DNA of 64,000 nt from Qipengyuania oceanensis (GCF_009827535.1 NZ_WTYN01000001.1:1550001-1614000); one strand, 5' to 3'; shown: positions 44,552-53,277, counted from the stretch's first letter. Numbers and translations: made by a program. Notes: generated from the letters alone by a model not told the origin.

Positions 44552-44588
44552 CGGGTCGTCCTCGGCAAGGGGGCGGCCCGTTTTTCTT
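44552..44588 (+). terminator. Terminator after the lipoprotein gene
   Basis: Ten to eleven base-pair stem CGGGTCGTCC (44552-44561) with GGGCGGCCCG (ending 44580), including wobble pairs, followed by TTTTTCTTT. Confidence 0.8.
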
Positions 44589-44619
44589 TGCGTCTTTCCC
44601 TCGCCCCAAGGGCGTGTCT

Positions 44620-44838
44620 ATGGTGTCGACGATGCGCGCGATTCCACCGATCCTCACGCTTGTGCTGGTTGCCTGCACCGGGCCGGCGGACGAACCGGTC
44701 GCCGCCGACACGCTGCCGGGCGAAGAGCAGGCGGTGGCAGACGCGCAGGCGATGATCGACGAGCATCCCGAGAGGCTGGAAGGCTCGGAAGCATCGCCCG
44801 ACGATGAAGGTACGAGGCAGACACCTCCCCGGGACTGA
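44620..44838 (+). CDS. Short predicted lipoprotein
   Basis: A 72-residue protein (68 if the ATG at 44632 is used): hydrophobic signal with lipobox LVAC, then an acidic tail with PGEEQAVADAQAMIDEHPE. No family recognised. It lies between the terminator of the preceding lipoprotein and the acyl-CoA dehydrogenase operon, 27 bases ahead of the latter, so it may be the first gene of that operon. Confidence 0.6.
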   Translation: MVSTMRAIPPILTLVLVACTGPADEPVAADTLPGEEQAVADAQAMIDEHPERLEGSEASPDDEGTRQTPPRD

Positions 44839-44865
44839 CCGACGAGTACAAGCAATGGAGAGAGC

Positions 44866-46053
44866 ATGAGCCAGACCGAGGCGCAGCACGGCATGGATGC
44901 CGAGATTTTCGACCAGTTCCTCGACCAGCTCGAACGCTATGTGCGCGAGCGGTTGATCCCGGCCGAAAAGGACGTGATCGCCAACGACGCGATCCCCGAC
45001 GACATCGTCCAGGAAATGAAGGACATGGGGCTGTTCGGCCTGACGGTGCCGGAAGAATACGGCGGCGCGGGGCTCAACATCACCCAATATGCCAAGGTCG
45101 TGAAGACCATGGCCTATGCCGCGCCCGCCTATCGCTCGATCTTCTCGATCAATGTCGGCATGTTCAATTCCGCGATCAAGAACGGCGGCACGGACGCGCA
45201 GAAGGCCGAATGGTGGCCGCGCATCGCGGCGGGCGAGATCGCCTGCTTCGGCCTCACCGAGCCGGGCTCGGGCTCCGACAGCGCGGCGATGGCGACGATC
45301 GCGAGGCCCGACCCGGACGGCAACGGCTGGGTCCTCAACGGGACCAAGCGCTACATCACCAATGCGCCGCACGCATCGGTCGGGCTGATCATGGCGCGCA
45401 CGGAAAAGGACGCGCTGCCCAAGAACGCGCACGTCAGCGCCTTCATCGTGCCGATGGATACGCCCGGCGTCACGGTCGGCTCGCCCGATCACAAGATGGG
45501 CCAGGCGGGCAGCCACATCGCCGACATCATGCTCGACGACGTGCACGTACCGGGCGATGCGCTGCTCGGCGGGGAAACCGGCAAGGGCTTCCGCTTCGCC
45601 ATGCAGAGCCTCGACAACGGTCGCATTTCCGTTGGCGCGGCATCGACCGGCTATGCCCGCCGCGCGCTCGATTCCGCGCTGCGCTACGCCAACGAGCGCA
45701 AGGCGTTCGGCGAACCGATCGCCAATTTCCAGCTGATCCAGCAGATGCTCGCCGAAAGCTGGACCGAGATCTACGCCGCCGAAAGCATGATGGCCGACGT
45801 TACCGCGCGGGTCGATCGCGGCGAGAACACGATCCGTCACGCCGCGGCCTTCAAGGTCTTCGCGTCGGAGATGTGCGGCCGCGTGGTCGACCGGGTCGTG
45901 CAGATCTACGGCGGTGCGGGCTATCTCGCCGAATACGATGCCGAACGGTTCTTCCGCGATGCACGCATCTACCGCATCTACGAAGGCACGACGCAGATCC
46001 TCCAGCTCCAGATCGCCAAGCACATGCTGCGCGAATGGGCGGGGAGCGTCTGA
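44866..46053 (+). CDS. Acyl-CoA dehydrogenase
   Basis: A 395-residue flavoprotein. The substrate/FAD segment is CFGLTEPGSGSDSAAM, the C-terminal helices include FQLIQQMLAESWTEIYAAE, and the active-site base lies in IYEGTTQIL. It oxidises an acyl-CoA to the 2-enoyl-CoA and passes electrons to ETF. The start is ATG at 44866 with GGAGAG upstream. It is the first enzyme of a tightly packed operon with an Mct-like CoA-transferase, a thiolase and a Meh-like hydratase. The chain type (perhaps branched or dicarboxylic) cannot be read from the sequence. Confidence 0.93.
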   Translation: MSQTEAQHGMDAEIFDQFLDQLERYVRERLIPAEKDVIANDAIPDDIVQEMKDMGLFGLTVPEEYGGAGLNITQYAKVVKTMAYAAPAYRSIFSINVGMFNSAIKNGGTDAQKAEWWPRIAAGEIACFGLTEPGSGSDSAAMATIARPDPDGNGWVLNGTKRYITNAPHASVGLIMARTEKDALPKNAHVSAFIVPMDTPGVTVGSPDHKMGQAGSHIADIMLDDVHVPGDALLGGETGKGFRFAMQSLDNGRISVGAASTGYARRALDSALRYANERKAFGEPIANFQLIQQMLAESWTEIYAAESMMADVTARVDRGENTIRHAAAFKVFASEMCGRVVDRVVQIYGGAGYLAEYDAERFFRDARIYRIYEGTTQILQLQIAKHMLREWAGSV

Positions 46054-46054
46054 C

Positions 46055-47323
46055 TTGTACAATCTGCTGAGCGGCCTTTCGATCATCGAGGCATCGAGCT
46101 TCGTCGCGTCGCCGACGATCGGTCTCTATTGCGGACAATTCGGGGCCGAGGTCATCCGGGTCGACCACCTGGCGGGCGGTCTCGATTACGATCGCTACAT
46201 GCTGACCGGCGAAGGCCGCTCGCTCAGCTGGGAAAACCTCAATCGCGGCAAGAAGTCGGTCGCGCTCGATCTGCGCAGCGGCGAAGGTCGCGAATTGCTG
46301 GTCGAACTGGCGGCGAAGACCGGCAACCTGGTCACCAACCTGCCGGAGAGGAGCTTCCTCGGCCACCAGGCGATCAGGGCAAAGCAGCCTGACGGCGCAG
46401 CCGAGCTGGTCAGCGTGCGGATCATGGGCTGGCACGACGGGCGCCAGGCTATGGACTTCACCGTCAACGCCGCGAGCGGTTACCCGCTGATGTGCGGACC
46501 GGAAGACTGGGACATGGAAACCGCGCCGCCGGTCAACCAGGTGCTCCCGGCATGGGATTTCATCACCGGCGCTTACGGTGCCTTCGCGCTCGTCTCGGCG
46601 ATCCGCCACCGCGAACAGAGCGGCCAGGGCAGCGAGCTGCGCATTCCCCTGGGCGATGTCGCGATCGGCACGGTCGCCAATTCGGGATCGATGGCGGAAA
46701 TGCTCTATCGGGGCGGTGACCGCGAGCGGCTGGGCAATGCCATCTGGGGCGCGTTCGGGCGCGATTTCCGCAGCCGTGACGGCGTGCGATTCATGGTCGC
46801 CGCGCTGACCGAGAAGCAATGGCACGGCCTGGTTGCTGCCTTCGACGCAGACGCGAAGATTGCCGAACTCGAAAGCGAACTCGGCGTGTGCTTCACCGAT
46901 GGCGACACTCCTCGCTTCGCCAACCGCCATCGCCTGTTCGCACTGTTCCAGTCGATCGCGGAGACCATGGACTACGACGAACTGGCGGCGCGCATGGCGG
47001 CAGAAGGCACCACGTTCGAGCGCTATCGCACCATGTTCGAGGCAGCGAACGATCCGGTACTGGTCGGCGACAATCCGCTGTTTGCCCGGACCACCGGCAA
47101 TCCGTCGGGCTTCGAATATCCCGCGCCGCGCAGCTTCGCCAACATTCCGGGCCGCGAGGCGGGCGACCCCGCTCCCGCGCCATACCTCGGCCAGCACACC
47201 GAAGAGGTTCTCGCCGAACGGCTCGGCCTCTCGTCGGGCCAGATCGGCGCGCTCGTCGACAAGGGTCTCGCCGCGCTGAGCGACGAGGCAACAGATTATT
47301 CCAGGATCAGGACCATCCCATGA
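46055..47323 (+). CDS. Class III CoA-transferase, mesaconyl-CoA C1-C4 transferase (Mct)-like
   Basis: A 422-residue CaiB/BaiF-family enzyme. Unlike the paralogue at 18958 it shares with the Chloroflexus mesaconyl-CoA isomerase (from memory of that sequence) the run GGLDYDRY, LNRGKKSVALDLR, the GRRDG-like GWHDGRQAMDFTVN, VNQVLPAWDFITG and YGAFGRDF-like GAFGRDFRSRDG. The catalytic Asp is in ELRIPLGDVA. Intramolecular CoA transfer on a methylfumaryl-type acid is therefore a reasonable hypothesis. It starts at TTG (46055) with GGGGAG 8 bases before it, and ends by ATGA overlap with the thiolase. Confidence 0.85.
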   Translation: MYNLLSGLSIIEASSFVASPTIGLYCGQFGAEVIRVDHLAGGLDYDRYMLTGEGRSLSWENLNRGKKSVALDLRSGEGRELLVELAAKTGNLVTNLPERSFLGHQAIRAKQPDGAAELVSVRIMGWHDGRQAMDFTVNAASGYPLMCGPEDWDMETAPPVNQVLPAWDFITGAYGAFALVSAIRHREQSGQGSELRIPLGDVAIGTVANSGSMAEMLYRGGDRERLGNAIWGAFGRDFRSRDGVRFMVAALTEKQWHGLVAAFDADAKIAELESELGVCFTDGDTPRFANRHRLFALFQSIAETMDYDELAARMAAEGTTFERYRTMFEAANDPVLVGDNPLFARTTGNPSGFEYPAPRSFANIPGREAGDPAPAPYLGQHTEEVLAERLGLSSGQIGALVDKGLAALSDEATDYSRIRTIP

Positions 47324-48552
47324 CACAGCTCCGCAAAGTCGCCATCTGCAAGCCGCTCCGCACTCCCGTCGGCAAATATCTCGGCAGCCTTGCCCCGCTG
47401 GAAGCGGGCGCGCTAGGCGCGGTGATCCTCAAGGCGCTAGTCGAGCGCAGCGGGGTCGATCCCGAGCGGGTCGACGACGTGATCTTCGCGCAAGGCTATG
47501 GCAGCGGAGAGGCTCCCGCCATCGGCCACTGGAGCTGGCTTGCTGCCGGCCTGCCGCTCGAAGTGCCCGGCTACCAGGTCGACCGGCGCTGCGGATCGGG
47601 CGTCCAGGCGATCGTCAACGCGGCCATGATGGTCCAGACCGGGGCGGCGGATTGCGTGGTCGCGGGCGGCGTCGAGAGCATGTCCAATGTCGAACATTAC
47701 ACCACCGGTGCCCGCAACGGCGTGCGGATGGGCGACATGGTGCTGTGGGACCGGCTGACGCGTGGCCGGTTGATGAGCCAGCCGATCGACCGCTTCGGCG
47801 TGATCACCGGCATGATCGAGACGGCGGAGAACCTCGCCAAGGATTACGACATCAACCGCGAGGCCGCCGATGCCTTTGCCGTGCGCAGTCACCAAAACGC
47901 GGCCGCGGCATGGGATGCCGGCAAGTTCGACGAACAGCTGGTCAAGGTCGAGATCCCGCAGCGGCGCGGCGACCCTGTCGTGTTCGACCATGACGAGGGC
48001 TACCGTGCCGATGCGAGCATGGAAACGCTCGGGTCGCTGCGCGCGATCGATGCCAAGCGCGATTCAGACGCGATCGTGACCGCGGGCAATGCCAGCCAGC
48101 AGAACGATGCGGCGGCGGCCTGCCTGGTCGTGGCGGAAGACAAGGTCGAGGAACTCGGGCTCGAACCGATGCTGTGGTTCAGCGGATGGGCGGCGGCAGG
48201 ATGCGATCCTTCGCGCATGGGCATCGGCCCAGTCCCCGCGGTCGAGCGCCTGTTCGCCCGCACGGGCATGGGCTGGGACGACATCGACCTCATCGAACTC
48301 AACGAGGCCTTCGCTCCGCAGGCGCTCGCCGTACTAAAGGGCTGGGGCTTTTCGGAGGACGACAGCCGCCGCGAGATCGTCAACGTCAACGGCTCGGGCA
48401 TCTCTCTCGGGCACCCGATCGGCGCGACCGGGGGCCGCATCCTCGCCGACATGGCACACGAGATGCACCGGCGCGGCGCACGCTACGGGCTGGAGACGAT
48501 GTGCATCGGCGGAGGCCAGGGTATCGCGGCGATCTTCGAGCGCGCCGCCTGA
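47320..48552 (+). CDS. Acetyl-CoA acetyltransferase family thiolase
   Basis: A 410-residue degradative-type thiolase. The nucleophilic cysteine is in VDRRCGSGVQA, with ELNEAFAPQALA, the GISLGHPIGATGGR histidine loop and the second cysteine in MCIGGGQG. It cleaves a 3-ketoacyl-CoA or condenses two acetyl-CoA. ATG at 47320 overlaps the preceding stop (ATGA) and its stop overlaps the next start (TGATG), so translation is coupled on both sides. Confidence 0.95.
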   Translation: MTQLRKVAICKPLRTPVGKYLGSLAPLEAGALGAVILKALVERSGVDPERVDDVIFAQGYGSGEAPAIGHWSWLAAGLPLEVPGYQVDRRCGSGVQAIVNAAMMVQTGAADCVVAGGVESMSNVEHYTTGARNGVRMGDMVLWDRLTRGRLMSQPIDRFGVITGMIETAENLAKDYDINREAADAFAVRSHQNAAAAWDAGKFDEQLVKVEIPQRRGDPVVFDHDEGYRADASMETLGSLRAIDAKRDSDAIVTAGNASQQNDAAAACLVVAEDKVEELGLEPMLWFSGWAAAGCDPSRMGIGPVPAVERLFARTGMGWDDIDLIELNEAFAPQALAVLKGWGFSEDDSRREIVNVNGSGISLGHPIGATGGRILADMAHEMHRRGARYGLETMCIGGGQGIAAIFERAA

Positions 48553-49406
48553 TGAGCGAATGGGATGCCTGGGTGAGGCGGGCGGCGCGGGCGCGCGACA
48601 TCCTCGATCCCGCGCTGGCCCGGCGCTGGCTGGCGACCTTCGACCTGCCGCAACCCGATGGCGGGACAATGCCGCAAGGCATCCACCTGTGCCTGTGCAC
48701 CCCGGAGGCTCCGCAAGCAGCGCTCGGCGAGGACGGTCACCCGGCACGCGACGACAGCGATGACAGTTTCTTTCCCCCGATCCCGCTGCCGCGCCGCATG
48801 TGGGCGTCCTCGCGGATCGAATTTTTCGCTTCCCTTGCGATCGGGGCCACGGTCGAGCGCACCAGCCGCATCGTTTCGGTCGCCGAGAAGGACGGCTCCA
48901 CCGGCAAGCTCGGCTTCGTCGATGTCGAACACCTGACGACGGCTGACGGCGTCGATGCGATCCGCGAAGTCCAGACGCTGGTCTATCGCGCGGCTTCCGC
49001 GCCCGACGCGCCGCTCCAGCCAAGCGAGCCGGGCGATGGCGCCTTCGACGGGACGGCCTGGGACGCGCAGCGCACGCTCGTGCCCGATCCGAGGCTGCTG
49101 TTCCGCTATTCGGCGCTGACCTTCAACACGCACCGCATCCATTACGACTTGCCCTATGCCCGCGATGTCGAGCGGTATCGCGGCCTCGTCGTGCACGGCC
49201 CGCTGATCGCCAGCCTGCTGCTGCAACTGGCGCAAGACCGGTTCGGCGAAAATGCGCTGGCCACCTTCGACTTCCGTGCTGTCAGCCCCGCGATTGCCGA
49301 CGAGCCGCTGACGCTGGCGCTGCGGCGCACCGACGACGGGCTGGAGCTCGGCAGCTTCGCCAGCGACGGGCGCCAGACCCTGAAGGCCAGCGCCACGCTC
49401 GCCTAG
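48552..49406 (+). CDS. FAS1-like MaoC-type dehydratase, mesaconyl-C4-CoA hydratase (Meh)-like
   Basis: A 284-residue double-hot-dog protein. The N-terminal half has the FAS1-type DGHPARDDS and FFPPIPLPRRMWASSRIEF stretches, and the C-terminal half has the active-site-like FRYSALTFNTHRIHYDLPYA and GLVVHGPLIASLLL. This layout is that of HTD2/Meh-type hydratases rather than short R-specific MaoC enzymes. It would hydrate an enoyl-CoA; with the Mct-like gene in the same operon, mesaconyl-C4-CoA to citramalyl-CoA is the natural candidate. It ends overlapping ppk2 tail to tail by 4 bases. Confidence 0.85.
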   Translation: MSEWDAWVRRAARARDILDPALARRWLATFDLPQPDGGTMPQGIHLCLCTPEAPQAALGEDGHPARDDSDDSFFPPIPLPRRMWASSRIEFFASLAIGATVERTSRIVSVAEKDGSTGKLGFVDVEHLTTADGVDAIREVQTLVYRAASAPDAPLQPSEPGDGAFDGTAWDAQRTLVPDPRLLFRYSALTFNTHRIHYDLPYARDVERYRGLVVHGPLIASLLLQLAQDRFGENALATFDFRAVSPAIADEPLTLALRRTDDGLELGSFASDGRQTLKASATLA

Positions 49407-50218
49407 CCGGCAATCGGGTAGGGCGCGATCGGCTGGAGGACCGAGTAGTCCTCGACCAGCGGCTCCGTCCCCAATTCGGGAAACTCGATCGGGTCCGGTT
49501 CGCAGCGCGTATCGGGCAGCCGGTCGAGCAGGTCGCGGATCAATGTCAGCCGGCCACGTTTCTGGTCGTTGAAATCGACCAGCGTCCAGGGTGCGTGGTC
49601 GGTGTGCGTCGCGCGCAGCATCGCGGCCCGGGCTTGTGTGTAGGCGGCATACTTGTGCCGTGCCGCCAGATCGATCGGCGATAGTTTCCAGCGCTTGAGG
49701 GGATCGCCGAGCCGTTCGCGCAACCGCTCTTCCTGGTTCGCCTGATCGGTCGTCAGCCAGTACTTGAACAGCAGTATGCCGTCATCGACGAGCATCTTCT
49801 CGAACACGGGAGTCTGATCGAGGAAAGCGTCGACCTGCGCTTCGTCGGCATAGCCCATCACCCGCTCGACACCGGCGCGGTTGTACCAGCTGCGGTCAAA
49901 CAGGACGATCTCGCCCTCGCTGGGCAAATGCGCGACGTAACGCTGGAAATACCATTGCGTCTGCTCGGCCTCGGTCGGCTTCGAAAGCGCGACGATGCGG
50001 CACTGGCGCGGATTGAGCCTTTCGCTGACCGCGCGGATCGCGCCGCCCTTGCCGGCCGTGTCGCGCCCTTCGAACAGAACAACGATCCGCTGCCCGGTCA
50101 CCCGCGCCCACCGCGCCATGCCGACGAGCTCTTCTTCGAGCGGATCGAGCAAGTCCTCGTATTCCTTGCGTTTCAACTTGCCTTCGTCCTTGCCCAAGCG
50201 CACCTCCCGGTTTGTCAT
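49403..50218 (-). CDS. ppk2: Polyphosphate kinase 2
   Basis: A 271-residue PPK2-family kinase using polyphosphate to phosphorylate nucleoside diphosphates (or monophosphates). Walker A is in FEGRDTAGKGGAIRAV, Walker B region in EIVLFDRSWYNRAGVERVMGY (core LFDRSWYNRAGVE), and the lid in RHKYAAYTQARAAML with LKRWKLSPID. The single-domain length fits class I. ATG at 50218 with GGGAAGGG upstream; divergent from phhA. Confidence 0.93.
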   Translation of the reverse strand: MTNREVRLGKDEGKLKRKEYEDLLDPLEEELVGMARWARVTGQRIVVLFEGRDTAGKGGAIRAVSERLNPRQCRIVALSKPTEAEQTQWYFQRYVAHLPSEGEIVLFDRSWYNRAGVERVMGYADEAQVDAFLDQTPVFEKMLVDDGILLFKYWLTTDQANQEERLRERLGDPLKRWKLSPIDLAARHKYAAYTQARAAMLRATHTDHAPWTLVDFNDQKRGRLTLIRDLLDRLPDTRCEPDPIEFPELGTEPLVEDYSVLQPIAPYPIAG

Positions 50219-50253
50219 CCGCCCTTCCCGCAGATATGGTTGCAGCCGAAACC

Positions 50254-51207
50254 ATGACCCAGACCGACACACAAAGCATCGACGCTGCAGAGCAGGACTT
50301 CGCGACACTGCCTGAAATGCCGGCCGATGTCTTTACCGCTCCGCTGCGCAAACCCGATCATGTCGGCGACGACTGGCTGGAGCCGAAGCAGGCGGAATAT
50401 TCGTCCGAAGACGATGCCATCTGGAACGACCTGTTCGAGCGGCAGATGGGCGTGCTGCCGGGTCGTGCGGCGAGCGCTTTCATGGCCGGGCTGCAGAAGC
50501 TCAACCTCAATCGTGGCGGCGTGCCCGAGTTCGGCAAATTGTCGGAAGACCTCGGCCATCTCACCGGCTGGTCGGTGGTCCCCGTGCCCATGCTGATCCC
50601 CGATCACGTGTTCTTCTGGCACCTCGCCAACCGGCGCTTCCCGGCGGGCAACTTCATCCGCACGCGCGAAACCTTCGATTACATCCAGGAGCCCGACGTC
50701 TTTCACGACGTGTTCGGGCACGTCCCGATGCTGACCGACCCGGTCTATGCTGACTACATGCAGGAGTACGGGCGCGCCGGGTGGAAGGCGATGCGCTACA
50801 ACCGCCTGAAGGCGCTCGGCTCGCTCTACTGGTACACGGTCGAATTCGGCCTGATGCTGGAGAACAGCGAGATCAGGGCTTATGGGGCCGGCATCCTCTC
50901 CGGGCCGACCGAGGTGGTCTATGCGACCGAGGCCGAAAGCCCCAACCGCATCATGCTCAATGTCGACCGGGTTATGCGGACGGATTACGTGATCAGCGAC
51001 CTGCAGCCGACCTATTTCGTAATCGAGAGCTTCGAGGACCTGTACCGACAGACGGTGGAGCGCGATTTCGACCGGCTCTACCGCAATCTTTCGCCCGCCT
51101 TCACCTATGCCAATTCGGCGGTGATCGACGTCGACAACGTGCTCCACCGCGGCACGCAGGAATACCTGCTGCGCGGTGGGCGTGGCAGCGGTGCGCGGCC
51201 GGTCTGA
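50254..51207 (+). CDS. phhA: Phenylalanine 4-monooxygenase
   Basis: A 317-residue pterin- and iron-dependent aromatic amino acid hydroxylase converting phenylalanine to tyrosine. The iron ligands are the two histidines of FHDVFGHVPML and the glutamate of YTVEFGLM; pterin and substrate contacts lie in SVVPVPMLIPDHVFFWHLANRRFP (core MLIPDHVFFWHLANR). The start is ATG at 50254, with another ATG at 50236. It is monocistronic; the recycling pterin dehydratase is not adjacent. Confidence 0.95.
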   Translation: MTQTDTQSIDAAEQDFATLPEMPADVFTAPLRKPDHVGDDWLEPKQAEYSSEDDAIWNDLFERQMGVLPGRAASAFMAGLQKLNLNRGGVPEFGKLSEDLGHLTGWSVVPVPMLIPDHVFFWHLANRRFPAGNFIRTRETFDYIQEPDVFHDVFGHVPMLTDPVYADYMQEYGRAGWKAMRYNRLKALGSLYWYTVEFGLMLENSEIRAYGAGILSGPTEVVYATEAESPNRIMLNVDRVMRTDYVISDLQPTYFVIESFEDLYRQTVERDFDRLYRNLSPAFTYANSAVIDVDNVLHRGTQEYLLRGGRGSGARPV

Positions 51208-51230
51208 AGCCGCCCGCCTGGCTGCCAAAA

Positions 51231-51261
51231 GAAAACCGGCGCAGGATCGCTCCCGCGCCGG
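51231..51261 (-). terminator. Terminator of the 51290 lipoprotein gene
   Basis: Seven-base stem CCGGCGC (51236-51242) with GCGCCGG (51255-51261); on the minus strand it is followed by UUUUCUUUU (51228-51235). Confidence 0.75.
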
Positions 51262-51289
51262 CCTGTCTTCAGCCCGAAAGGGCCGATCG

Positions 51290-51544
51290 TTACATGGCGT
51301 CGTTGCCGTCGATCTCGTCGGCCTGCTCTTCCATCGACTCTTCCATCGCGTCGGTCTGGTCGTCCATCGCGTCGGCCTGGTCTTCGGTGATCTGGCCGGC
51401 TTCTTCCATCGCGTCGACTTCGTTGTCGCGGGCGTCTTCCATCGCTTCGATGTTGTCTTCAGCCTGGTTCTCTGCAGCGCTGTCACAAGCGGCGAGGCCA
51501 AGGCCGGCAATCGAGGCGATGAGGGCTACTTTGGCGAATTTCAT
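51290..51544 (-). CDS. Acidic heptad-like lipoprotein, tandem paralogue 1
   Basis: An 84-residue protein: signal MKFAKVALIASIAGLGLAAC (lipobox LAAC, split here at Cys20) and a mature part of Asp/Glu/Ala/Met with repeats such as EAMEDARD, DAMEEAGQITEDQADAMDD and MEESMEEQADE. Methionine and alanine recur about every seven residues, suggesting an acidic helix or coiled coil. ATG at 51544 has AAGGAAG 7 bases before it. It is a clear paralogue of the protein at 51701-51979. Confidence 0.8.
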   Translation of the reverse strand: MKFAKVALIASIAGLGLAACDSAAENQAEDNIEAMEDARDNEVDAMEEAGQITEDQADAMDDQTDAMEESMEEQADEIDGNDAM

Positions 51545-51641
51545 AATCATTCTTCCTTTTCAGCGATCACGGCCGCGTCAGCGCGGGCCTTGTCGATCAT
51601 GGCAAAAATGTGTCGAAGCCTCAATGGTTCCCAGAAATACG

Positions 51642-51671
51642 AAAACCGGCCCGGGGTTGCCCCCGGACCGG
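51642..51671 (-). terminator. Terminator of the 51701 lipoprotein gene
   Basis: Perfect or near-perfect 11-base stem 51646-51656 with 51661-51671, loop TTGC, followed on the minus strand by UUUU (51642-51645). Confidence 0.85.
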
Positions 51672-51700
51672 CTCTCGAAACGATTGAATTCCGTGCGGAA

Positions 51701-51979
51701 TTACATGGTCGATTCGTCGACCGTGCTGCCGATCGGATCGTCGTTGGTGCCCATGTCGGTGTCACCTTCGGCGGCGTCTTCGACGCGGTCAGCCTGCTCT
51801 TCCATCACGTCGGCTTCGGCGTCAGTGATCTGGCCGGCGTCTTCCATGGCATCAGCCTGGTCTTCCATCGCTTCAGCCTTTTCTTCTGCAGCTTCTTCAG
51901 CCGGGCTGTCGCAAGCGGCGAGACCGAGACCGAGAGCGGCGACGGCAGTGACCATGGCGGTCTTGGCAGTGAACTTCAT
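51701..51979 (-). CDS. Acidic heptad-like lipoprotein, tandem paralogue 2
   Basis: A 92-residue protein: signal with lipobox LAAC (Cys at about 23), then an Ala/Glu/Met/Asp-rich stretch with EAMEDQADAMEDAGQITDAE and DVMEEQADRVEDAAEG, and a short non-helical tail (MGTNDDPIGSTVDESTM). The AGQIT(E/D) motif is shared with the neighbour at 51290-51544, showing tandem duplication, and each copy keeps its own terminator. ATG at 51979 has AGGGGAA upstream. Function unknown. Confidence 0.8.
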   Translation of the reverse strand: MKFTAKTAMVTAVAALGLGLAACDSPAEEAAEEKAEAMEDQADAMEDAGQITDAEADVMEEQADRVEDAAEGDTDMGTNDDPIGSTVDESTM

Positions 51980-52096
51980 CAATATTCCCCTTTTATGCAA
52001 AACAGGGCCGTCCGTTGACATCGAGCCCCAGGTAGAAGGTTTCAGCAACCAGACGGTCATGGTGCGCTTCCCAGCGGGCCATGAACGCTCAAAAAA

Positions 52097-52351
52097 TCAG
52101 GAGGTGACGCGCGCGCGCACCACATTGGCTATCGCCAGACTTACAAGAGCGGCCGCGAAGGCCGCTAGTAGCGCCGTAGCGCTGATTCCGATGAGAATCG
52201 ATCCTCGATTGACCAGAATACCGGCAAGCATCGCGCCCGCGATTCCGACGACGACGTTCATCAGGATGCCCTGGCGATCTTCGGATCGGGTGATGATCGA
52301 CGCGAGCCATCCCAGGATGCAGCCAACGACCACCAGAATTACGAAACCCAT
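52097..52351 (-). CDS. GlsB/YeaQ/YmgE family stress-response membrane protein
   Basis: An 84-residue inner-membrane protein with three glycine-rich helices and the family pattern: GCILGWLASIITRSEDRQGILMNVVVGIAGA (core GWLASIITR and the GIAGAMLAG turn). The family is often induced by stress; the biochemical role is unknown. ATG at 52351. Confidence 0.88.
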   Translation of the reverse strand: MGFVILVVVGCILGWLASIITRSEDRQGILMNVVVGIAGAMLAGILVNRGSILIGISATALLAAFAAALVSLAIANVVRARVTS

Positions 52352-52464
52352 TATTTAGTTCCCAATACGCACATATCGCACAAAGCAACCATCGGCACGA
52401 TGGTTCCGGAATTCAGAACGAAACGAAGTTAATCGGCATCGGTTCCCGCGCAAGAACAACAGTT

Positions 52465-53277
52465 TCAGCGCAGGGCCAACCACGCCACCGCTGCCGCTCC
52501 GACGACGATGCGATACCATGCGAACGGCGCGAAGCCATGGCGGCTGACGTAGGCGACGAAGGCACGGATAACGACCAGCGCGACCACGAAGCTGACGACG
52601 AAACCGATCGCGATCTCGCCCCAGCCGACGCGCGCCGTGCCGGCCATCAGATCTCCGCCCTTCTGCCACAGTTCCAGCGTGGAGGCGCCGATCATGGTTG
52701 GGACGGCCAGGAAGAAGGAGAACTCCGCCGCGGTCTTGCGGTTCACGCCCATCGCAAGCGCACCCATGATGGTCGCGCCCGAGCGGCTGACGCCCGGCAC
52801 CATGGCGAGGCACTGCGCGAAACCGACCCCGATCACCTGCCGCAAGGGCAGGTCGGCGACCGTCTCTTCCCCCTTCGGATTTGCGACCTTCTCGATCCCG
52901 AGAATGGCGATGCCGCCCAGGATCAGGGCCCAGGCGACGATCGACGGGCTGCCGAGCATGATGTCGATGTAATCCTTGAACGCCAGGCCCAGGATCGCCG
53001 AAGGAATGAAAGCAACGATGATGTTGCGGGCGAAGCGCAGCCCTTCGCTCTCGAGCCGGAGAACGCCCATCCCCGCATTCCAGAAAGTCCCCCAGTACTG
53101 GTAGACCACGGCGAGGATCGCGCCGAGCTGGATGACGACGTTGAACATCGCCCATTCGGCCGCGTCGTAACCGAACAGTTCGGAGGCGAGTATCAGGTGG
53201 CCGGTCGAGGAAACCGGCACGAATTCTGTCAGGCCCTCGACGATGCCGAGGACGATTGCGGTGAGGGTCTCGTTCAT
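52465..53277 (-). CDS. uppP: Undecaprenyl-diphosphatase
   Basis: A 270-residue membrane enzyme (BacA type) that recycles undecaprenyl pyrophosphate to the monophosphate for peptidoglycan and O-antigen synthesis. Both signature motifs are present: EGLTEFVPVSSTGHLIL near the N-terminus and PGVSRSGATIMGAL in the middle. About eight helices. ATG at 53277. Confidence 0.96.
   Translation of the reverse strand: MNETLTAIVLGIVEGLTEFVPVSSTGHLILASELFGYDAAEWAMFNVVIQLGAILAVVYQYWGTFWNAGMGVLRLESEGLRFARNIIVAFIPSAILGLAFKDYIDIMLGSPSIVAWALILGGIAILGIEKVANPKGEETVADLPLRQVIGVGFAQCLAMVPGVSRSGATIMGALAMGVNRKTAAEFSFFLAVPTMIGASTLELWQKGGDLMAGTARVGWGEIAIGFVVSFVVALVVIRAFVAYVSRHGFAPFAWYRIVVGAAAVAWLALR

Noticed and set aside
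44212-46086. 624-codon minus-strand frame opposite the lipoproteins and acyl-CoA dehydrogenase
   Set aside because: Shadow of well-supported genes; its alanine-rich C-terminal part is the complement of the lipoprotein gene.
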